A stretch of 64,000 nucleotides of DNA. It comes from Azospirillum brasilense (lineage in GTDB: Bacteria; Pseudomonadota; Alphaproteobacteria; Azospirillales; Azospirillaceae). Under the pieces are notes generated by a model, which did no database searches, had not been told where the DNA came from, and worked only from the letters and a program-made list of their open reading frames with translations. Shown here in pieces: positions 62,325-64,000 of the stretch; position 1 is the first letter of the stretch; each line of letters begins with the position of its first letter. Made by a program: the position numbers and the translations under genes. The stretch is from assembly GCF_007827815.1 (NCBI RefSeq), contig NZ_VITH01000018.1:62001-126000 (forward strand), in the 5' to 3' direction.

Positions 62325-63629
62325 ATGATCTGGGAAGTTCTGGTCATCATTTTGCTGATCCTGCTGAACGCCTTTTTCGCGATGTCGGAAATGGCGCTGG
62401 TGTCGTCGCGACGCGCGCGGCTTCAGCAGATGGCCGAGGAAACGCGCAGCAAGGGCGCCCGCGCCGCGCTGAAACTGTCGGAAGACCCCGGCAACTTCCT
62501 CTCCACCGTGCAGGTCGGCATCACGCTGATCGGCATCATCGCCGGCGCCTACGGCGGCGCGACCCTGGCCGACCGGCTGGGCACCGTCCTGGACGCCAAC
62601 GTCTCTTGGATCGCTCCCTACGGGCAGCAGGTCGGCTTCGCGCTGGTCGTCGCCGCGATCACCTACCTGTCGCTGATCGTCGGCGAGCTGGTGCCCAAGC
62701 GCATGGCGCTGGTCAACGCGGAGCGCATCGCCGCCGGCGTGGCCGGCCCGATGAGCGTCCTGTCGCGCATCGCCATGCCGCTGGTCTGGCTGCTCGGCGT
62801 CTCGACCGAGGGCCTGATGAAGCTGCTGCGTCTGCCCACCGCGCGCGAGCAGACCGTCACCGAGGAGGAGGTCAAGAGCCTCATCAAGGAGGGCACGCAG
62901 AGCGGCGTCTTCGAACCCGCCGAGCGGCAGATGATCGAGGGGGTGTTCCGGCTGTCCGACCGCACCGCGCGGTCGATCATGACGCCGCGGCCCGACCTCG
63001 TCTGGATCGACCTCGACGATCCGCCTGACGCCATCGCCAAGGAGATCCAGGCCAGCGGCTATTCCCGCTTCCCGGTCTGCCGCGGCGACGTGGACGAGGT
63101 CCAGGGAATCGTGTCCAGCAAGGCGCTGCTCAACCAGGCGCTCCAGGGCCGCCGCTTCGACCTGCGCGAGGCCATGGTGGAGCCCCTGATCGTCCATGAC
63201 GGCACCCCCGTCCTGCGGCTGCTGGAGCTGTTCAAGCAGGCCAGCATCCACATGGCCGTGGTCGTGGACGAGTATGGCAGCGTCGAGGGCATCGTCACGG
63301 TGACCGACATCATGGAGGCGATCGCCGGCGAGTTGCCCGAACAGGGGCAGGAAGGCGACGGCTTCGCGGTCCAGCGCGAGGACGGCTCCTGGCTGGTCGA
63401 CGGCATGACCCCGGTGGAGGAGGTTGAGTCGCTGGTCGGCGTGAGAGGGCTGAAGGGCGAGGGCGATTACCACACCATCGCCGGCTTCATGCTGGACCGG
63501 CTGGGCCATGTGCCCATCGCCGCGGAGCATTTCCACTGGAACGGCCTGCGCTTCGAGGTCGTCGACATGGACGGCCGGCGCATCGACAAGGTGCTGATCC
63601 AGGAGAACGGCGAGGTCTCGGAGGGCTGA
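62325..63629 (+). CDS. CNNM/CorC-type membrane protein with CBS pair (hemolysin family, UPF0053)
   Basis: Protein of 434 residues. N-terminal DUF21 membrane domain (1-165: FFAMSEMALVSSRRARLQQMAEE...GELVPKRMALVNAERIA), a CBS pair about 200-325 (IMTPRPDLVWIDLDD..GYSRFPVCRGDVDEVQGIVSSK; EYGSVEGIVTVTDIMEAIAGE), then a CorC/HlyC transporter-associated C-domain about 340-434. Proteins of this type are linked to magnesium/cobalt efflux. It is 26 bp after exoD on the same strand. Confidence 0.92.
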   Translation: MIWEVLVIILLILLNAFFAMSEMALVSSRRARLQQMAEETRSKGARAALKLSEDPGNFLSTVQVGITLIGIIAGAYGGATLADRLGTVLDANVSWIAPYGQQVGFALVVAAITYLSLIVGELVPKRMALVNAERIAAGVAGPMSVLSRIAMPLVWLLGVSTEGLMKLLRLPTAREQTVTEEEVKSLIKEGTQSGVFEPAERQMIEGVFRLSDRTARSIMTPRPDLVWIDLDDPPDAIAKEIQASGYSRFPVCRGDVDEVQGIVSSKALLNQALQGRRFDLREAMVEPLIVHDGTPVLRLLELFKQASIHMAVVVDEYGSVEGIVTVTDIMEAIAGELPEQGQEGDGFAVQREDGSWLVDGMTPVEEVESLVGVRGLKGEGDYHTIAGFMLDRLGHVPIAAEHFHWNGLRFEVVDMDGRRIDKVLIQENGEVSEG

Positions 63630-63650
63630 CGGCGCCCTCCGCGGGTGGCG

Positions 63651-64000
63651 TCACACCTCGGTGACGCCGCTCTTGGGGATGCGGACCTCGCGGTGGACCG
63701 ACATGCTGAGCAGAAGCCCCACGCCGATCATCAGCGTCATCATCGCCGACCCGCCGTAGGAGACCAGCGGCAGCGGGATGCCCACCACCGGGATCAGGCC
63801 GGTCACCATCGACACGTTGACCATCACGTAGAGGAAGAACTGCGCCGTCATGCCGACCGCGACCAGCCGGGCGAACTGGCTGCGGCAGCTCAGCGCGATG
63901 ACCACGCCGTAGATGAACAGCATCAGGTAGAGCGCCAGCAGGATCAGCGCGCCGACCATCCCGAACTCCTCCGCCAGCACCACGAAGATGAAGTCGGTGT
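63651..64000 (-). CDS. rodA: RodA-type SEDS protein, C-terminal part (runs off the window)
   Basis: Only the last about 116 residues are present, opening TDFIFVVLAEEFGMVGALILLALYLMLFIYG and containing QFFLYVMVNVSMVTGLIPVVGIPLPLVSYGGSAMMTLMIGVGLLLSMSVHRE. These segments are typical of RodA/FtsW glycosyltransferases (lipid II polymerase of the elongasome). The ATG at 63983 is internal; the gene continues beyond 64000. RodA is favoured over FtsW by the sequence VVGIPLPLVSYGGS. Confidence 0.88.
   Translation of the reverse strand, partial: TDFIFVVLAEEFGMVGALILLALYLMLFIYGVVIALSCRSQFARLVAVGMTAQFFLYVMVNVSMVTGLIPVVGIPLPLVSYGGSAMMTLMIGVGLLLSMSVHREVRIPKSGVTEV

Overview
The window is GC-rich, gene-dense chromosomal DNA of an alphaproteobacterium. 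The gene families point to Rhodospirillales, most likely Azospirillum or a close relative: a hopanoid (hpn/shc) cluster, polyamine-type ABC transport, glutaryl-CoA catabolism, TPR glycosyltransferases, and GC-rich palindromic repeats between genes. The genus assignment is inference; no rRNA gene is present. I saw no tRNA, rRNA, CRISPR array, insertion sequence or prophage.

Layout. 0-12.1 kb holds amine/amino-acid catabolism: an omega-aminotransferase (gabT-like), a semialdehyde dehydrogenase (gabD-like), a divergent HTH-cupin regulator, a four-gene polyamine-type ABC operon, a LysR regulator, glutaryl-CoA dehydrogenase and a class III CoA-transferase. Together they could take 5-aminovalerate (or GABA) through glutarate to crotonyl-CoA. 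A palindrome of the form GTTTAAT-AA-ATTAAAC lies upstream of both gabD and the transporter operon. 12.2-16 kb has an EamA exporter and an unexplained three-gene minus-strand operon, two large unknown proteins plus a small protein with paired HxT (2H phosphoesterase-like) motifs. 16-27 kb holds AsmA, a DASS-type transporter, an aldo/keto reductase, an MFS exporter with a divergent LysR gene and a very good operator, and a MarR-controlled aromatic-acid-type efflux operon (HlyD-FUSC-DUF1656).

27-33.3 kb carries surface or protein glycosylation candidates: a GT2, a TPR protein fused to a DxD glycosyltransferase-like domain, a TPR-OGT (SPINDLY type), a Cys-rich 81-residue protein and a glycine-rich lipoprotein. 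33.4-40.2 kb is mostly housekeeping or single genes (acyl-CoA synthetase, TauE, an orphan LivF, a MerR/carboxymuconolactone-decarboxylase pair, GNAT, TRIC-type channel, pirin). 40.2-44.6 kb combines a TIGR02587/TIGR02588-like membrane pair with a copper regulon (copZ-like, copA, cueR) driven by two clear CueR boxes.

44.7-55.6 kb is a hopanoid locus: hpnA, hpnM, a sulfotransferase, a beta-propeller protein, hpnN, shc, a DUF2141 protein, hpnG and hpnH. A 19-bp motif is shared by the hpnN/shc intergenic region and the hpnH upstream region. 55.8-64 kb holds an HD phosphohydrolase, a single-domain response regulator, an AT-rich (probably transferred) LCAT-like lipase, a B12-binding protein with the CarH-type W-x9-EH photosensor signature followed by a histidine kinase, ExoD, a CBS-domain membrane protein and the C-terminus of a RodA-type protein.

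Two families of long GC-rich inverted repeats recur in at least ten gene gaps. The observations I rate highest are the B12-sensor/histidine kinase pair, the unknown three-gene operon with the 2H-like protein, the sulfotransferase inside the hopanoid locus, and the shared operators that tie separate operons into regulons.
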